Assembly: GCA_032718475.1 (NCBI GenBank) | Contig: JAUCBJ010002401.1 | Location: 1 to 36,564 of the forward strand | Direction: 5' to 3' | Length of the DNA stretch: 36,564 nt | DNA from: Nemertoderma westbladi | Lineage: Eukaryota > Xenacoelomorpha > Nemertodermatida > Nemertodermatidae | Shown here: positions 1 through 11,413 of the stretch, in pieces | How the letters are laid out: the number at the start of each line of letters is the position of its first letter | How positions within the stretch are numbered: position 1 is the first letter of the stretch | Position numbers and translations under genes: made by a program | The notes under the pieces: generated by a model | Told to the model about the DNA's origin: nothing | Database searches by the model: none | Seen by the model: the letters and a program-made list of their open reading frames with translations, nothing else

Positions 1-3000
1 AGAAGTAGTTAGAGTGAGGTCGCTGTCTGTATCTTTTTCATATATGAGTGCTCGATACACTGCGGTATTTATCATGTAACAGGATTCGTTTTCGTCGGAG
101 AACTCGTCCGTATAGAATCCTTCCATCTCAGATTGATCAGTGTCGTTCACATCACTGAATTGGACATGTAGTTGTTCGGACTCACTTACCTGACTCGGGC
201 TGCTTCGTTCGAATTCAGTGTGCAACAAGATATGATGTTTCGCACCACACTTTGCACACCTTGTGTCAGAGTAGCAGGTTCGCCGTTGGTGTCCTTGTCT
301 GAGGCAATTATAACATAACCGCTTATCCCACATGACTTCTCGTCTCTCCGTTAATGATTTCTTCAGGAATTCATCACACATATTCAAACGGTGGGTCCCG
401 TTACACAGCGCACATTTCGGTTTGATGTTACTTACCTTATTTTGGGTAACATTGTGCACTCTCGTTCTTTCTTCGGGCTTTCTCACCTGAATTATCTTGG
501 GAGACGTAAGATGAGTTTTTCTTACCTGTTCTCTCTTGTCATTGGATAGAGACTTAAATTTACTTCCCTGTTCGTTAGGTGTTTTATGGCCATCATAAGA
601 TCTTTCAGTGTCTTTTCCGCTGTCCTCTCCTTGAGAAGTCTGGCTTTCGCCATCGTCGGTATAACACACTGGTGTTACCTTTCTCCTGGAGACGGGTTTC
701 TCACTTACCTTGTTTTCCGATGTCTTCTCTCTGGACTGCTTTATGAGCTGTAATTTCACTTCGCCATCCAAGAATGTCATGAGATCAGTCATGGTAGGGT
801 CTCGTTGTTGTTGTTCCATCATGTATAACACTTTCTTGTCCCAGCGTGTACCTACTCCACCCTTCGGTAAAGTAGAAGCCACTGCTCTAATAACCATAGC
901 ACTCTGATACTCATGAGACTTACCTAGCCAATCTAATTGTCTGCAGATCTCCTGAATTTCATCGGAAAACTCTATAATCCCGCTGCTAATAAACTTTCGG
1001 GGCGCTACCAACTTTGCATACAAATACCCAGCTATGTTATTCCTATTACCATACCTGATGTTTAGTGTGTCCCAAACTTGTCTTAATCCATCTGGATGTC
1101 CAATAAACTTTAACGCCATTGACTTGGGAGGTCCTTCCAAGCACTCGATGAGAAATCTAAGTTTCTCTCCGTTGGATAGCACAGAGTCCTGTATGTTATC
1201 TTTATAATATTCATTAAAAGGTAACCATTTCATCTCATCTCCATTAAACTTGACGATCTCTCCAACCTTTACCGCTTGCCGGGCTTCGGTTCTAGCCATT
1301 TGTCGTGTAAAACTTTCTTGGGCCATCGTGTTATTTAATATCGAGTTATCGGTATATAAATTTCTCGGATTATGATCAGGTCTATAGGGAATGTCATTAT
1401 CAACAGGTTTATAATTACCCTTAATAGGGTTTACTATAGGAGTTTCTACTTCGCTAGCAGTATATATGCATGTAGGCTCCACACCTTGCGCATGGGATAC
1501 TTCAGACCTAACGGGTTGACACATTGTTACAGAGGGTGGTGGTATACACCTTTGTAAGTTTACTAATTTATCGCGTTCTAACGCGATACTTTGCTGCACT
1601 TCTTGCAACTCTAGCCTACTTTCCCTTACTGTGCCCTTGAATTGCTGAACAGTCTCCTGCATCTGCCCGAGCAGGAGATCCATCCCCCGCCGTCTCTCGT
1701 CCACCCATTCGACCGCCGAAGCGGGAGTCGCCAACGTTGTAGCGGGCAGACGAGGGACAACGGGCGACAAATCATGAATATTTCGCTCGGGGTCCAGGAC
1801 CTGAACTGTCTCCTGGGCAGTTCTACTGGGCACAGGTAGCTTAGTGCTATGCAGAGGGAATTTAGAGGTAGCTTCAGGGAGCACAGATGTGTCTATCACC
1901 GAAGGGGTGATTTCAAGAACAGGCCTAATTATTTCAGGCTCATCTACTATAGTAGGGAGTCTTTCTATTTTAATTATTTGGTCTGTGGGCTCTGTACTAC
2001 CTAAGTTGGTGTTATTTAGTTGCCTTCTAACAGCTGGAGGCAAATCAGGCAATTTCTGACGGTGGAATGTTCTTTTACGTCTGCTTAGACGAGATCTATT
2101 TCCTTTGCCTTCAGTATCGGTGGTATCGCCTTCTTCAGATGATGTATATCCCTGTCTTTTGGGAGTAGATCGATTCATCATCTGCATATTACTAGCTGTT
2201 AACTGTTTATTTATGCAGTCTTGATTCTCCTGAATGTTTTCCAATTCTAATTGGGTGATTTCTTCCGCCGCTCTACGTTCTGCTTCTGCCACTGCCATTT
2301 CCGCTTTTCTTTTCATTTCGGCTGCTTTTCTTTTCGCTTCTGCCTCTGCCGCTGTCGCTGCAGCTTTTCTTTCCATTTCGGCTGCTTTTCTTTTCGCTTC
2401 TGCCTCTGCCTCTGTCGCTGCAGCTTTTCTTTCCATTTCGGCTGCTTTACTTTCCTCTTCGGCTGCTTTCCTTTCCGCTTCGGCAGCGGCTACTGCTGCT
2501 TTCTTTCTGTCTTCTATACGTTTTTTCTTTACTTGCTCTTCTTGGACTCGTGTGATGCGGAGTTGTTCATCAAATTTAGCTTGGTTCGCCGCTAACATTT
2601 CCGCATCGATTGCGTCCAGCACAAGCTTGGTTCCTTCGCTATTAGGGCTAAGCCCCTCCAGCCTTCTCCTCAACTCTTCGTCCCCTACAAAGCGTTGATA
2701 GTCTGACAGATAGATGTCAATGGCATCTCTCTTTCGCGACCCCTCCGCTGTCCCTTCATTTTCTTCTTGAGAAGAAGTGGTGTCGGTTGATTCTTCATAG
2801 GTTGGCCGTTCATCATAAACTGTATCCGCCATCTTCGCTCCGCGTTCGGGCGTCCGCTCAACAGTATCCGAACTACTGGAGCTCTCGGGCCGCTGAGAAC
2901 TAGGTTCTTGGCTAGGAGGTTGCTGCTGTTTGGCAGCTGCTTCTTGATCCCGCTTAACTTGGGCCCGAGTACCGATGATAGACCTACGGCGCTTCACTAA

Positions 3001-3180
3001 CTTCGCGAATTGCGAAATTGCTTCTACTAACCTAGGTTCTGACACAGCTACTGTAGGGGTTGTCTTTCTTACAGTAGGAGGGGTTTCAGACCTCGGTCTG
3101 GGATTCTCTATACTCCTATCTGATTAACAGACTGTTGTTTCTAGGAGACTATCTGACAGAGTTTGCCTTGTGTCAGACAT
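1..3180 (-). mobile_element. gag: BEL/Pao LTR retrotransposon gag region (partial, runs off left edge)
   Basis: The minus frame is open from 3123 to base 1 (about 1,040 codons) and continues off the window. From the N-terminal side it holds a Ser/Pro/Glu-rich region, a charged Ala/Glu/Lys stretch with 20-residue repeats (2240-2510), a DUF1759-like capsid segment (about 960-1240, with GEKLRFLIECLEG and a YGNR end), and zinc-knuckle segments CALCNGTH, then CYNCLRQGHQRRTC (274-315), then CAKCGAKHHILLH. This run of Cys/His motifs is the hallmark of BEL/Pao gag just before the protease. The first ATG is at 3180, but a TAA at 3124-3126 (codon 19) interrupts it. The next in-frame ATG is at 2832. So either the true start is 2832 or this copy carries a nonsense change. 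Protease, RT and integrase would lie to the left of the window. The family call is secure; whether the element is active is not known. Confidence 0.85.
2240..2510 (-). repeat. 60-bp in-frame repeat encoding a 20-residue Ala/Glu/Lys unit inside gag
   Basis: The block at 2341-2400 is repeated almost exactly at 2401-2460, and a degenerate version precedes it at about 2281-2340. Being 60 bp, it keeps the gag frame and encodes a repeated EAEAKRKAAEMERKAAAT-type unit, which probably forms a long charged helix or coiled coil. The plus-strand ORFs over this stretch are mirror images of this repeat. Confidence 0.8.
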
Positions 3181-4495
3181 GTTTGTTTGTACAGTTGGAT
3201 GCCTACTGCTATATTACAGTCTAAGCAAGTCTAGTAATTCAGTATTAACTGTTAGCCTAGTAATTAATTATCGATACTGCTACTCAGTGTAGCGTGATAT
3301 ATATATAATATATTAGAATACCGGTATGCTTATAGTATATATATAAGTATTATTACAGACTAGGTTTATCACAGAATATCGGTATATAATTTTAGCACAA
3401 ATATATATAAATATATAATAGGCCTATCGGGAATACCGGTATACAGCTTACAGTTATAGTATATATAAGTATAATTCTGGACTAGAATTAATTACAAAGT
3501 ACCGGTATAATTTCAGCCTAAATTTATTGAAATAAATATAATAAGCCTATTGCAAATACCGGTATGTCAATTATTTTAAATAATTGAATTTCTGAATTTT
3601 AGGGCTACTTGGTTACTTTACTTACTTTATTACCGTTATTTGAGCAGTAGTCCAACTGATATTGAGACCTAATGGTTGTATGGTAGGCCTACTATTTATA
3701 AATCGTGAGATTTGATTTATAATATATATATACCCGTTTTAATGGGTTTGTCAATGTTTGAAATAAATGTTATTATTTCTGGGGAGTAATCACTACACAA
3801 AGCGGTGCGCTTTCAGTGAAGTGTTACTTATAGGACACTAAAACAAATAATTCTAATTTACCTAAGTTACTTAATACTACAAATTACGTACAATTCGGGT
3901 GAGATTACAATCTCTAAATAAACACAAAAATTTACAAAAAACACAAAATACGAATTTTCAGGATAATTTTACAAGAAGTCTACAAACCAGCCTAACAAAG
4001 GGTTAGAAATCTGGTTATTACAATGGACAGGGTACTACGGTATTTGAAAATAATAAGTAGTAGTAAATACACTGCGTTGTCCAGATAGGAAAATACCACC
4101 GCCTGACGACCTATAGCCATATCGCTATAGGTACTACGTTATGTATCACGGAGTGTCCCTACCTAGAAGTTAATAGAGCTAACGAACGTGCCTATTAACC
4201 ACTTTACAATACAAATATACTGCCTACACACTAATTACCCTCGGAAAGCACTGTACACTAAACCCTAAATTAGGTACGAGTACTTGTACAACAGATAATC
4301 AGTAGTTAAATATACTTGAACAGCTAAAAGAACCACGCCATCTGCTGGAGTGACCGGTGCACAAAATCACCAGTCTTTACCTACGCCAAGCAGCCCGTGT
4401 AGTACCGGGGTTAGTTTAACTATAATGGTATGTATAACAAACACAATTACTGTAGGAACAAACTTGGGGAATGAATGTTGCGAATAATCGCATAA
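3181..4495 (-). other. Probable 5' leader/LTR side of the BEL/Pao element; no gene
   Basis: This AT-rich stretch lies upstream of the gag start in the element's orientation. At 3317-3556 there are two tandem units (about 115 and 123 bp), each opening with an AATACCGGTAT motif; a third start of the motif is at 3555. A perfect 9-bp stem with a 6-base loop lies at 4109-4132 (arms ACCTATAGC and GCTATAGGT). I could not fix the LTR ends or a primer-binding site. Confidence 0.4.
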
Positions 4496-5071
4496 ACTCT
4501 GAATAATAAATATTACGCTACGCGTACAAACCACTCAAACAAAATGCAGACCAAATACTGACAGACTACTATCAAGCCTAAATAAACTACAGGACATGCA
4601 GACTCCGAAATGGTTAGGTAGTATGCGTTCTAACCCAGTAGTACGACTTATTCTTTAGATGGGGGTTTACCTTACAGCTATGGCTGCCCCTACTTCCTAA
4701 CCGTTCTTTATCGGACAGAGGCTCTACACACACTGCAATCCGTTCAGACCTAATAACAGCCAGACAACTATCCAGCCTACAAATTATCTAAATAAATATT
4801 ATACGCTACCTGTACAGACTACACAAACAAAGTACAGACTAAACGATGGCAGACTACTCTCAAGCCTAAATAAACTACAGGACATGCAGACTCCGAAATG
4901 GTTAGGTAGTATGCGTTCTAACCCAGTAGTACGACTTATTCTTTAGATGGGGGTTTACCTTACAGCTTTGGCTGCCCCTACTCCCTAACCGTTCTTTATC
5001 GGACAGGTGATCTACACACACTGCAATCCGTTCAGACTTAACAATAATCAGACAACAGCTCAGCCTACAAA
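4496..5071. repeat. Tandem duplication, period about 288 bp, two copies
   Basis: The segment from about 4496 to 4783 is repeated at about 4784-5071. The shared block beginning CAAGCCTAAATAAACTACAG is at 4573 and again at 4861, an offset of 288. The copies differ at scattered bases and by small indels. It sits on the 5' side of the BEL/Pao gag, so it could be part of that element's LTR or leader, but this is inference. Confidence 0.75.
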
Positions 5072-5256
5072 TTGTCTGTACAATCTGATCAGGCTTACAC
5101 GCCTTCTGTTCAATACTGGCCTACAAACAAATAAAACTCGACAGAAATAAGTAAAAATCTCAATAAAAAACCAGGGCGGCCGTTCCCTGATTAAGTACTA
5201 AGACCTACCGGTATATAATTATCAAATTCGAATAATACTAATGTACTTATACTGGA

Positions 5257-5406
5257 AGTACCGGTTAGGACAGTTGGGCCTACGGACCTACAGAAGTACC
5301 GGTTCTGGCAGTTGGACCTACGGACCTACAGCAGTACCGGTTCTGGCAGTTGGGCCTACTGACCTACAGAAGTACCGGTTCAGGTTTACCGGTCAACCGG
5401 TACTTT
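5257..5406. repeat. 38-bp minisatellite containing ACCGGTT
   Basis: Units begin with AGTACCGGTT at 5257, 5295, 5333 and 5371, an exact 38-bp period with three full units and a partial fourth that runs into further ACCGGT motifs. The plus ORF at 5241-5492 is made largely of this repeat and is not supported as a gene. Confidence 0.85.
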
Positions 5407-6682
5407 CAACTTTATTGCTTACTGCAATAAAGAAGCTATATCCGTTATTGTTCGCGCTTTCAGACCTTTGGCAGTTTAACCCGCCAAATTAGGATGTCTT
5501 CTAGATAATAAATCGCTTTTAGCCTCTGACAAGTATTTGATTCACTACACTAGTTGAAACCAATCTGTGCGCGATCATTCACCCGTTGGATATACCCGGG
5601 AGATTGATTTCGACAGCTTAATCGTATTGCTATGTAAGCCTAATGTATTATTCGACCGACAGTATTATATAATCTCTGACAATATTATTCACCTTCGGGA
5701 AATATTAACAGTTCCTTTAGGACGTGGCGCTCTATCTATATAAACAGAGCTATGACTTAAACTATACGCAACGATATGGCTTAGTTACAATTCACATATA
5801 TGGCGCATTCTTTAGGAAATGCTTCGTTATCAGTCTCACTCATACACAATGCTGCACAATACTGCACACTGATCTGCCGATCTTCACTGATTTTAGTCAC
5901 ATATAAAAGGAACACAGACCGACTCATGTAGGGTCTATCAAATAACATTAGATTCACTTCAAACCACTTTAACATAAGTCACAATCGTTATATGTAACCT
6001 TTCTCTCTTACCTTCGGCTGTTCGGTATATCAAGAATATTGGGTTTTCGGGGTTATTTCTCGTTATTCCAATATAATATTTATCACCATATAATGAATAA
6101 TCGACAGTAAATAGCAGTATAACAATATAAAGGTATGCACAACAAGATATATGCATTGCCCAGTTGAGTTAGTTTAGTAGGTAAGTATTGAGTTGCACAG
6201 TGATTCAGATAACGGATATATGTCCTTATAATTAAGCCTACTAGTGTTAGGCTAAAAGCAGAACAGCACAAAATATTCCAAAGCCGTTCTTCCTGGCTCA
6301 GGACAGAATGATAACACTGCCCATAAAGCATTGCGTGATTTCTAGGAAATTTCTGCACAAGAACAGTAAAAACGCTCTGATTGGTTGACTGAACTGAGAG
6401 ATGCCGTAGAACAAAGAAAATCGACACGTATGAATATCAGCTGTTAACCGTCATCATAGTAACTACTGTTCAAGAGTATCTAGCCCCTTTTGCGTCACAG
6501 AATTGCCATAGAATCATCAACTATGCCTTCCACAGTACACATACGGAGGAAATAGCTCTTAGATCCTCTAAAAAACACCGATACAGCAATAATACGGTCT
6601 CTTACGCCTATTAAATCAACTACAGAGTATTTTAATGGAAAAATAATAAAAATAACGGGGCAATTCAGCAAAGGCTTTTACA
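5407..6682. other. Intergenic AT-rich stretch, no gene seen
   Basis: Only short ORFs without recognisable domains occur here, on both strands. I see no RNA gene or clear transposon end. Confidence 0.5.
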
Positions 6683-8071
6683 CCGTGCGAGGTAGTCCTA
6701 GCGATAATGAAAGCCGTGCGAGGTAGTCCTAGTGAGAATGAAAGCCGTGCGAGGTAGTCCTAGTGAGAATGAAAGTCGTGCGAGGTAGTCCTAGTGAGAA
6801 TGAAAGCCGTGCGAGGTAGTCCTAGTGAGAATGATAGCCGTGCGAGGTAGTCATAGTGAGAATGAAAGCCGTGCGAGGTAGTCCTAGCGATAATGAAAGC
6901 CGTGCGAGGTAGTCCTAGTGAGAATGAAAGCCGTGCGAGGTAGTCCTAGTGAGAATGAAAGTCGTGCGAGGTAGTCCTAGTGAGAATGAAAGCCGTGCGA
7001 GGTAGTCCTAGTGAGAATGAAAGCCGTGCGAGGTAGTCCTAGTGAGAATGAAAGCCGTGCGAGGTAGTCATAGTGAGAATGAAAGCCATGTGAGGTAGTC
7101 CTAGTGAGAATGAAAGCCGTGCGATGTAGTCATAGTGAGAATGAAAGCCGTGCGAGGTAGTCCTAGTGAGAATGATAGCCGTGCGAGGTAGTCATAGTGA
7201 GAATGAAAGCCGTGCGAGGTAGTCCTAGTGAGAATGAAAGCCGTGCGATGTAGTCATAGTGAGAATGAAAGCCGTGCGAGGTAGTCCTAGTGAGAATGAT
7301 AGCCGTGCGAGGTAGTCATAGTGAGAATGAAAGCCGTGCGAGGTAGTCCTAGTGAGAATGAAAGCCGTGCGAGATAGTCCTAGTGAGAATGAAAGCCGTG
7401 CGAGGTAGTCCTAGTGAGAATGAAAGCCGTGCGAGGTAGTCCTAGTGAGAATGAAAGCCGTGCGAGGTAGTCATAGTGAGAATGAAAGCCGTGTGAGGTA
7501 GTCCTAGTGAGAATGAAAGCCGTGCGATGTAGTCATAGTGAGAATGAAAGCCGTGCGAGGTAGTCCTAGTGAGAATGATAGCCGTGCGAGGTAGTCATAG
7601 TGAGAATGAAAGCCGTGCGAGGTAGTCCTAGTGAGAATGAAAGCCGTGCGAGGTAGTCATAGTGAGAATGAAAGCCGTGCGAGGTAGTCATAGTGAGAAT
7701 GAAAGCCGTGCGAGGTAGTCCTAGTGAGAATGAAAGCCGTGCGAGGTAGTCATAGTGAGAATGAAAGCCGTGCGAGGTAGTCCTAGTGAGAATGAAAACC
7801 ATACGAGGTAGTCCTAGTGAGAATGAAAGTCGTGCGAGGTAGTCCTAGTGAGAATGAAAGCCGTGCGAGGTAGTCCTAGTGAGAATGAAAGCCGTGCGAT
7901 GTAGTCATAGTGAGAATGAAAGCCGTGCGAGGTAGTCCTAGTGAGAATGATAGCCGTGCGAGGTAGTCATAGTGAGAATGAAAGCCGTGCGAGGTAGTCC
8001 TAGTGAGAATGAAAGCCGTGCGAGGTAGTCCTAGTGAGAATGAAAGCCGTGCGAGGTAGTCCTAGTGAGAA
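6683..8071. repeat. 31-bp minisatellite array, about 45 units
   Basis: The unit starts CCGTGCGAGGTAGTCCTAG and is followed by TGAGAATGAAAG. Successive units start at 6683, 6714, 6745 and so on, an exact 31-bp period. Variant units (GTCAT for GTCCT, GATGT for GAGGT, GATAG for GAAAG) recur in fixed blocks: the GCGATG variant lies at 7121, 7245, 7524 and 7896, spacings of 4, 9 and 12 units. That implies amplification of multi-unit blocks. Because 31 is not a multiple of three, reading frames rotate through the array; the ORF at 7566-7802 (minus) is a by-product. Confidence 0.95.
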
Positions 8072-8364
8072 TAATGTAGATTTCTTTGATTTGATAATCT
8101 CCATGTAGAGGATTGAAAAGCTGGCCCATCGAATTCATCAATTGATAATAATGGTAACTGTTTTAAATACCCAATTAAATTGTACGACTGACACTTTTTA
8201 TTTTTAATATGTTTAGAAAAGCGCAAAGACTGTTGAAGTATTACACCTAAATAATTATATTCGTATTGTATTTCAACTGGTTGACCCACATAAGTAAAGT
8301 TATCCAAATGGGATAGTCGGCCACCCATTCCAAATTTTACTATTTTAATTTTCTTTAAATTCAC
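8062..8364 (-). pseudogene. LINE (non-LTR retrotransposon) reverse transcriptase fragment
   Basis: The minus frame encodes about 100 residues typical of the region after the RT catalytic motifs in LINEs: KIVKFGMGGRLS, then a FTYVGQPVEI segment, then YNYLGVILQQ and RFSKHIKNKK. The first eight or so codons at the 8364 end and the tail at 8062-8080 may not be original. The fragment lacks the RT core and any endonuclease. It ends where the 31-bp array begins, so the array abuts or has replaced the downstream part of the LINE. Confidence 0.7.
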
Positions 8365-8617
8365 TTATATGTAGAATATCTCCGGTCGTGTCGTGTCGGC
8401 CTAGGTCCTATCGTGTTCAGGATCAGGTCGTCTAAGTGGTTGGAACGGCCCAGTTTAAAGATGTTTACTTTTAGCAACTATCTTCAGACCACCAGGTAAT
8501 GCGAACCTGGCAGCTGGCATACTGCATGCTTGATGCCTGAGTAAAGATAATAGAGTTGGATAGTGAAAGTATTTGATCTAGAAGCCCTTTGGCGCCTCCT
8601 CTATCTCAGATGTTACT

Positions 8618-9073
8618 AGATTCACGTTTACACCATGACCTGGAATATAGTGTCGTTATTCTGGTACATCCCCCCCCGCAAATTTTTTAACAAATCTTAA
8701 TGAGATTGTATGACATTTGAAACAGAGATAGTTTCACTCAACTCCTCCTGGGTGGGTGAGCCAGAAGTTTTATTTTTGCTTTCCTTATTTAGCAACAAGC
8801 GTTTGAAAGAGGTGTCTCCGGTGGTATTTCACCAGTTACACTGTAGTTATTCTTGAACCTTATCGTGATTATATGTACCAATATATGATTATATGTAGGC
8901 CCTACCGATATATGTACCAATAGAAAGCTGACCGTGCAAGGATTCCAAAAATGTAAAAATATTTGAATTTGGTTGGGAAATAGCTGAGATATGAGCGTTA
9001 AAATGTTGCATGGTTTTGTACCTGCACGAGGCTATTTTATTCTATTAAATAAAAACACCATCTATTCTGTTTT
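8618..9073 (+). repeat. Left long inverted-repeat arm
   Basis: This arm is the reverse complement, with indels, of 11414-11835. It contains a C8 run at 8670-8677 opposite the G19 run of the other arm. The innermost paired part is a TTTATTCTATT-like stretch near 9040, ending around the ATTCTG at 9073. Confidence 0.85.
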
Positions 9074-9182
9074 TTCAACTTTTTTTTATAAATCTAACTT
9101 AATGAACACAAAAAAATGTTTTCCATAAATTAATTAAAATACTAAAAGGCTAGCCTACACCAAATTTTTACTAACTTCTATA

Positions 9183-9377
9183 ATGGCAACAAACTCTCAT
9201 GATTGGAACTCTAAGAATGTGGTTCAATTGCGAGATGAATTGAAATTTCGAGGTCTTACCAAATCAGGAAGTAAAAAGGAAATGATTGAACGTCTGGAGG
9301 TCTATGAGAAGAAATTACTAAGCGAGAGTTTATCTCAACTAAATGAAAAAGAAGATTCCACTGCCATCATTATTTAG
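9183..9377 (+). CDS. SAP-domain small protein of the inverted-repeat element
   Basis: The ORF is 64 residues and starts at ATG 9183. Residues about 8-42 fit the SAP (SAF-A/B, Acinus, PIAS) DNA-binding fold: WNSKNVVQLRDELKFRGL, a turn at TKSGSKKEM, and a second helix IERLEVYEKKL. SAP domains bind AT-rich DNA. The ORF stops at TAG 9375-9377, ahead of the RT-bearing frames in the same element, and may be the N-terminal part of one original polyprotein now broken by a stop. SAP assignment is good; the role in transposition is inferred. Confidence 0.65.
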   Translation: MATNSHDWNSKNVVQLRDELKFRGLTKSGSKKEMIERLEVYEKKLLSESLSQLNEKEDSTAIII

Positions 9378-9463
9378 GGTTGTGAGGATGAAACCGGGTT
9401 GAATGAAACACCAACTCCAGGGATTCTACCAATGTCACGGAAACTTAGGACGTTCAAATTGGG

Positions 9464-11291
9464 TTGGCTTCTATACAGAGTGAGTCTACTAAAGTTGCGG
9501 GCCCCTGGAACAATCGAACTGAGCTGGATGCGATCTATGTGCCAATCATAGAGGACCTTGAAGATAATGGGTGTTGGACCATTCGAGAAAAAGTTAAATT
9601 GAATCTAGTATCCGAATTAAATTCATCCTGTCAAAGTATAACCCAAAGTATACAAGAAGGATACATCACAAATCATTTCTCCCACCAATCTTGCTAAAGA
9701 TTATCTCGCTTCAAAATGAGCGACAAGCTGCAATGCTGCAATGCATTGATTTGGTCGATATATTGGGGGTAGGTGGTGAGTTGGTCCCGTTGCATACAGC
9801 CGTTGCAGCACACGCAACCCGCACCATGATTGCCACATCCAACTTACCAGGTTCAGTGCTACTCAAGGTAGACTTCAGTAATGCCTTTAATGCTGTCCGT
9901 AGGGATTCGATGCTAGAGATTGTCTACGAACAACTACCTGAGATCTATGACTACACGCTTGCTGCCTACGGGGAGCCAAGCTACATCATCCATGGGAAAC
10001 GTATCCTTCTTTCAGAGGAAGGAATTCAGCAAGGGGATCCTGAAGGCCCGCCCCTACTTGGCGACACTACCATTGAGATGGCACAATCCCTTAGCTCCAT
10101 ATTCAATGTGTTGTATCTTGACGATGCCAACCTGGCTCACCAGTACCAGGTGGTACTACAGAACCTCCGACAGATCATCAAGGATGGACACAAACTGGGG
10201 CTGTTCATTAACCCTAAGAAGAGTGAGCTCTTCTTTATCGGGGAAGAGAATGCCAGTAGCCGCGGCACAATCACAGCTGAGTTTAATGCACTATGTCCTG
10301 GTATCAAGGTCCCACCCCTTGATGAACTTACAATATTAGGGGCGCCCCTTGGCCAAAACTCACTTGAGAAGTGCCTGCGTAATAAGATTGGGGACCTTAA
10401 TACACTTTCTGCCCGTTTGCCTCTACTTGATTCACACCATGCTTTTACCTGTTAAAGAACTGTCTCGCAATGCCCCGGCTGGCAATGCTTCACCCACACC
10501 GATCTTCTGGGGGAGTATGACCAGACACTCAGGGATGCACTGCAGACAGTAACGAACTGCTGCATTAACGACCAGTCATGTGACCAAGCTTGCCTACCAG
10601 CATGGTTGGGTGGCCTGGGACTGAGTTCCACATGTACGCTCGCACCATCCGCCTTTTTGGCTTCAGCGGCTGCATGTGCTCCTCTTTCAGATCACCTATT
10701 TGTTACAACTCAAGTGACTCCCAACTTGGACAAACTTGTTGATCTTGCCAGCAGATATCGCATGGCCCAGCTACCAGCCAATACATCACTATCAACCACC
10801 ACAGGACAGCACACATTGATAACAGAGGTGCATGAGGCTAGCTTGGAAGCCCTCCGTGAAGAGGTATCACCCTCAGACAGAGCCAGGCTCAACAGTGTTT
10901 CCAACCCAATCTCCGGCTGCTGGCTGGATGCCATACCTTCACAGGCCTTGGGGCTGAAACTTAGTGATACACAGTTCCGGATTGTCATTGCCATCCGACT
11001 TGGCTGTCGTGTAACCGAGCCTCACCCCTGCACCCGTTGTGGGTCTCCCGTTGCGGCTAATGGGCTCCATGGCCTTTCCTGCTTTTCCTTTGAACGATGG
11101 GCCGGGCAGGACCTGAAATAGAAGAGTTCCTGGCAGAGATAGGGTCGAGGCTGAGAGACTCAACCAAAGAGCCTCGCTCCCACTTGTTCCTCCTGCAGAG
11201 GTTGCTGGTCGCAATCCAGATGGGTAATGCGGCATCCATCCTTGGTACCATCAGTGAGGCGGGGGATGGACTGATGGACCTCCTAGGATGA
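9464..11291 (+). pseudogene. Broken non-LTR-type reverse transcriptase with C-terminal zinc-knuckle piece
   Basis: The main RT block is in the frame of 9691-10455. It has motif A LLKVDFSNAFNAVRR (Asp at residue 61 of that ORF), motif B GIQQGDPEGP (111-120) and catalytic YLDD (142-145), followed by GLFINPKKSELFF. At about 10436 the frame shifts: FYLLKNCLAMPRL continues in a second frame, then CFTHTDLLGEYDQTL returns to the first frame and runs through 10606-11121. That part ends in a CTRCGSPVAANGLHGLSC Cys/His motif. A probable internal deletion follows, and the tail resumes in 11097-11291 (SHLFLLQRLLVAIQMGNAAS). A part upstream of the RT core lies at 9464-9697. From memory, related animal RT proteins have a PD-(D/E)XK-like nuclease after the Cys/His motif; it is missing here. 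The copy is non-functional. Confidence 0.75.
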
Positions 11292-11413
11292 TTCGCATCT
11301 TATATTTGTGATCTCTGTTAACTCTAATTGTTATCTTATCAAATGATTGTAAAATAATTAATATATTCTAGAACATTTTGTATGTAGATACATACGGAAT
11401 AAACAAAGTGTTC

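Noticed and set aside
2234-2698. Plus ORFs rich in Ala/Ser/Phe or Phe/Cys
   Set aside because: Mirror frames of the Ala/Glu/Lys repeat of the BEL/Pao gag on the minus strand.
5724-6427. Several short ORFs on both strands
   Set aside because: No domain, overlapping on opposite strands, and length consistent with chance.
7566-7802. Minus ORF of 78 codons
   Set aside because: It lies entirely within the 31-bp minisatellite.
6683-8071. CRISPR array
   Set aside because: No repeat-spacer structure; units are contiguous and the DNA is from an animal.
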